From NCBI RefSeq assembly GCF_900114615.1, contig NZ_FOTS01000003.1, forward strand, positions 109,668 through 173,667: DNA of 64,000 nucleotides. The letters are read 5' to 3'. Positions 63,729 through 64,000 of this stretch are shown here, in pieces. A program made the position numbers and the translations under genes. This DNA comes from Pelosinus propionicus DSM 13327 (GTDB lineage Bacteria; Bacillota; Negativicutes; DSM-13327). Within the stretch, counting starts at the first letter, position 1, and the number at the start of each line of letters is the position of its first letter. The notes under the pieces are model-generated. The model was not told the origin of the DNA. It saw only the letters and a program-made list of their open reading frames with translations, and searched no databases.

Positions 63729-64000
63729 TTATGCGGCTGTATTCAAAAGATACTGTCTATACTCTAGTGGAGTCATACAGTTGAGCCTCTTTTGATATCG
63801 ATGATTATTGTAGTACTCTATGTATTCGTTGATCGCCTTTTCCAAATCGTCGTAGGAATTGAACTTTTTAAGATAATACATCTCTGATTTCATCATTCCC
63901 CAGAATGCCTCCATAGGACCGTTATCTATGCATCTTGAGACCCTGGACATGCTTTGTGTCATGCCTGCATCAACAAGTTTCTTATGAAAGCGCTTGCTAG
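63729..64000 (-). CDS. IS3-family transposase OrfB, C-terminal part (partial)
   Basis: The visible 90 codons are the end of a DDE transposase: a KLVDAGMTQSMS segment, RCIDNGPMEAFWGMMKSE with the final catalytic Glu, and the typical NEYIEYYNNHRYQKRLN and MTPLEYRQ end motifs. An internal ATG at 63962 makes it look like a 77-residue protein, but the frame stays open to the window edge, so this is the 3' part of a larger gene. Confidence 0.92.
   Translation of the reverse strand, partial: SKRFHKKLVDAGMTQSMSRVSRCIDNGPMEAFWGMMKSEMYYLKKFNSYDDLEKAINEYIEYYNNHRYQKRLNCMTPLEYRQYLLNTAA

Larger units (their letters stand above)
63646..64000 (-). mobile_element. End of an IS3-family insertion sequence (runs off the window)
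   Basis: The transposase frame and a plausible left terminal end beginning TGAAGTGCCCCC at 63646 mark the last part of an IS3-family element. The rest lies right of the window, so the opposite terminal repeat and the target duplication cannot be checked. Confidence 0.7.

Noticed and set aside
63729..63962. Complete 77-residue protein
   Set aside because: The frame stays open upstream of the ATG to the window edge and matches the C-terminus of an IS3-family transposase.

Overview
The window looks like the chromosome of a spore-forming Firmicute that also has an outer membrane, most like the Negativicutes (Sporomusaceae, Pelosinus/Sporomusa type). The reasons are the low G+C content, strong AGGAGG-type ribosome binding sites, a spoVK sporulation gene beside hfq-miaA-mutL-mutS-miaB, and together with these an RND efflux pump and a type IV pilus cluster with its own secretin, both of which normally need an outer membrane. 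The genus is an inference from gene content, not from a database match. No rRNA, tRNA or CRISPR array was seen.

Layout. 1-1640 is the end of an integrated element: a large serine recombinase gene pointing at a break inside spoVK, whose 3' part is missing from this side. 1.6-10.3 kb is a minus-strand housekeeping block (spoVK 5' part, hfq, miaA, a methyltransferase, mutL, mutS, miaB). 10.3-11.4 kb is a loose stretch with small or decayed genes, including a possible frameshifted membrane microprotein. 11.4-15.7 kb carries a patatin-like lipase, a two-component system, a PduL-type phosphotransacylase and an ASCH-domain protein. 16.0-21.2 kb is a methylthioadenosine/S-adenosylhomocysteine recycling block (mtaD, ahcY, mtnA, mtnP, HAD phosphatase). 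21.3-29.5 kb holds surE, queE-queD, a membrane glycosyltransferase, pssA-psd, a WecG/TagA transferase and a class A penicillin-binding protein. 29.6-36.4 kb has a polysaccharide deacetylase, guaB, small genes, recG, a DUF1858 protein and rpmB.

36.6-42.6 kb holds an RND pump with its adaptor (no outer-membrane factor nearby) behind aroK-aroB; aroK is preceded by a tightly spaced 31-codon ORF. 42.8-54.3 kb is a nearly complete type IV pilus locus on the minus strand: pilP, pilQ, then pilB, pilT, pilC, major pilin, prepilin peptidase, four minor-pilin-like genes, a ComFB protein, pilM, pilN and pilO. 54.4-59.6 kb returns to housekeeping genes (aroE, yqeG, comM/yifB, ubiX, yraN, an FlhB C-terminal homologue, rnhB). 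59.7-64.0 kb is an accessory end: a dual helix-turn-helix regulator, a two-gene Cas4-like nuclease joined to a CFI-box membrane domain, two small secreted proteins, an orphan TctC-type binding lipoprotein and the end of an IS3-family element running off the window.

The observations most worth checking are the recombinase/spoVK junction, the split Cas4-like nuclease with CFI-box, the A9 slippery run joining a 39-codon gene to a membrane tail, and the short ORF abutting aroK. Coordinates use the start codon best supported by a ribosome binding site, so several genes are shorter than the longest open frame.
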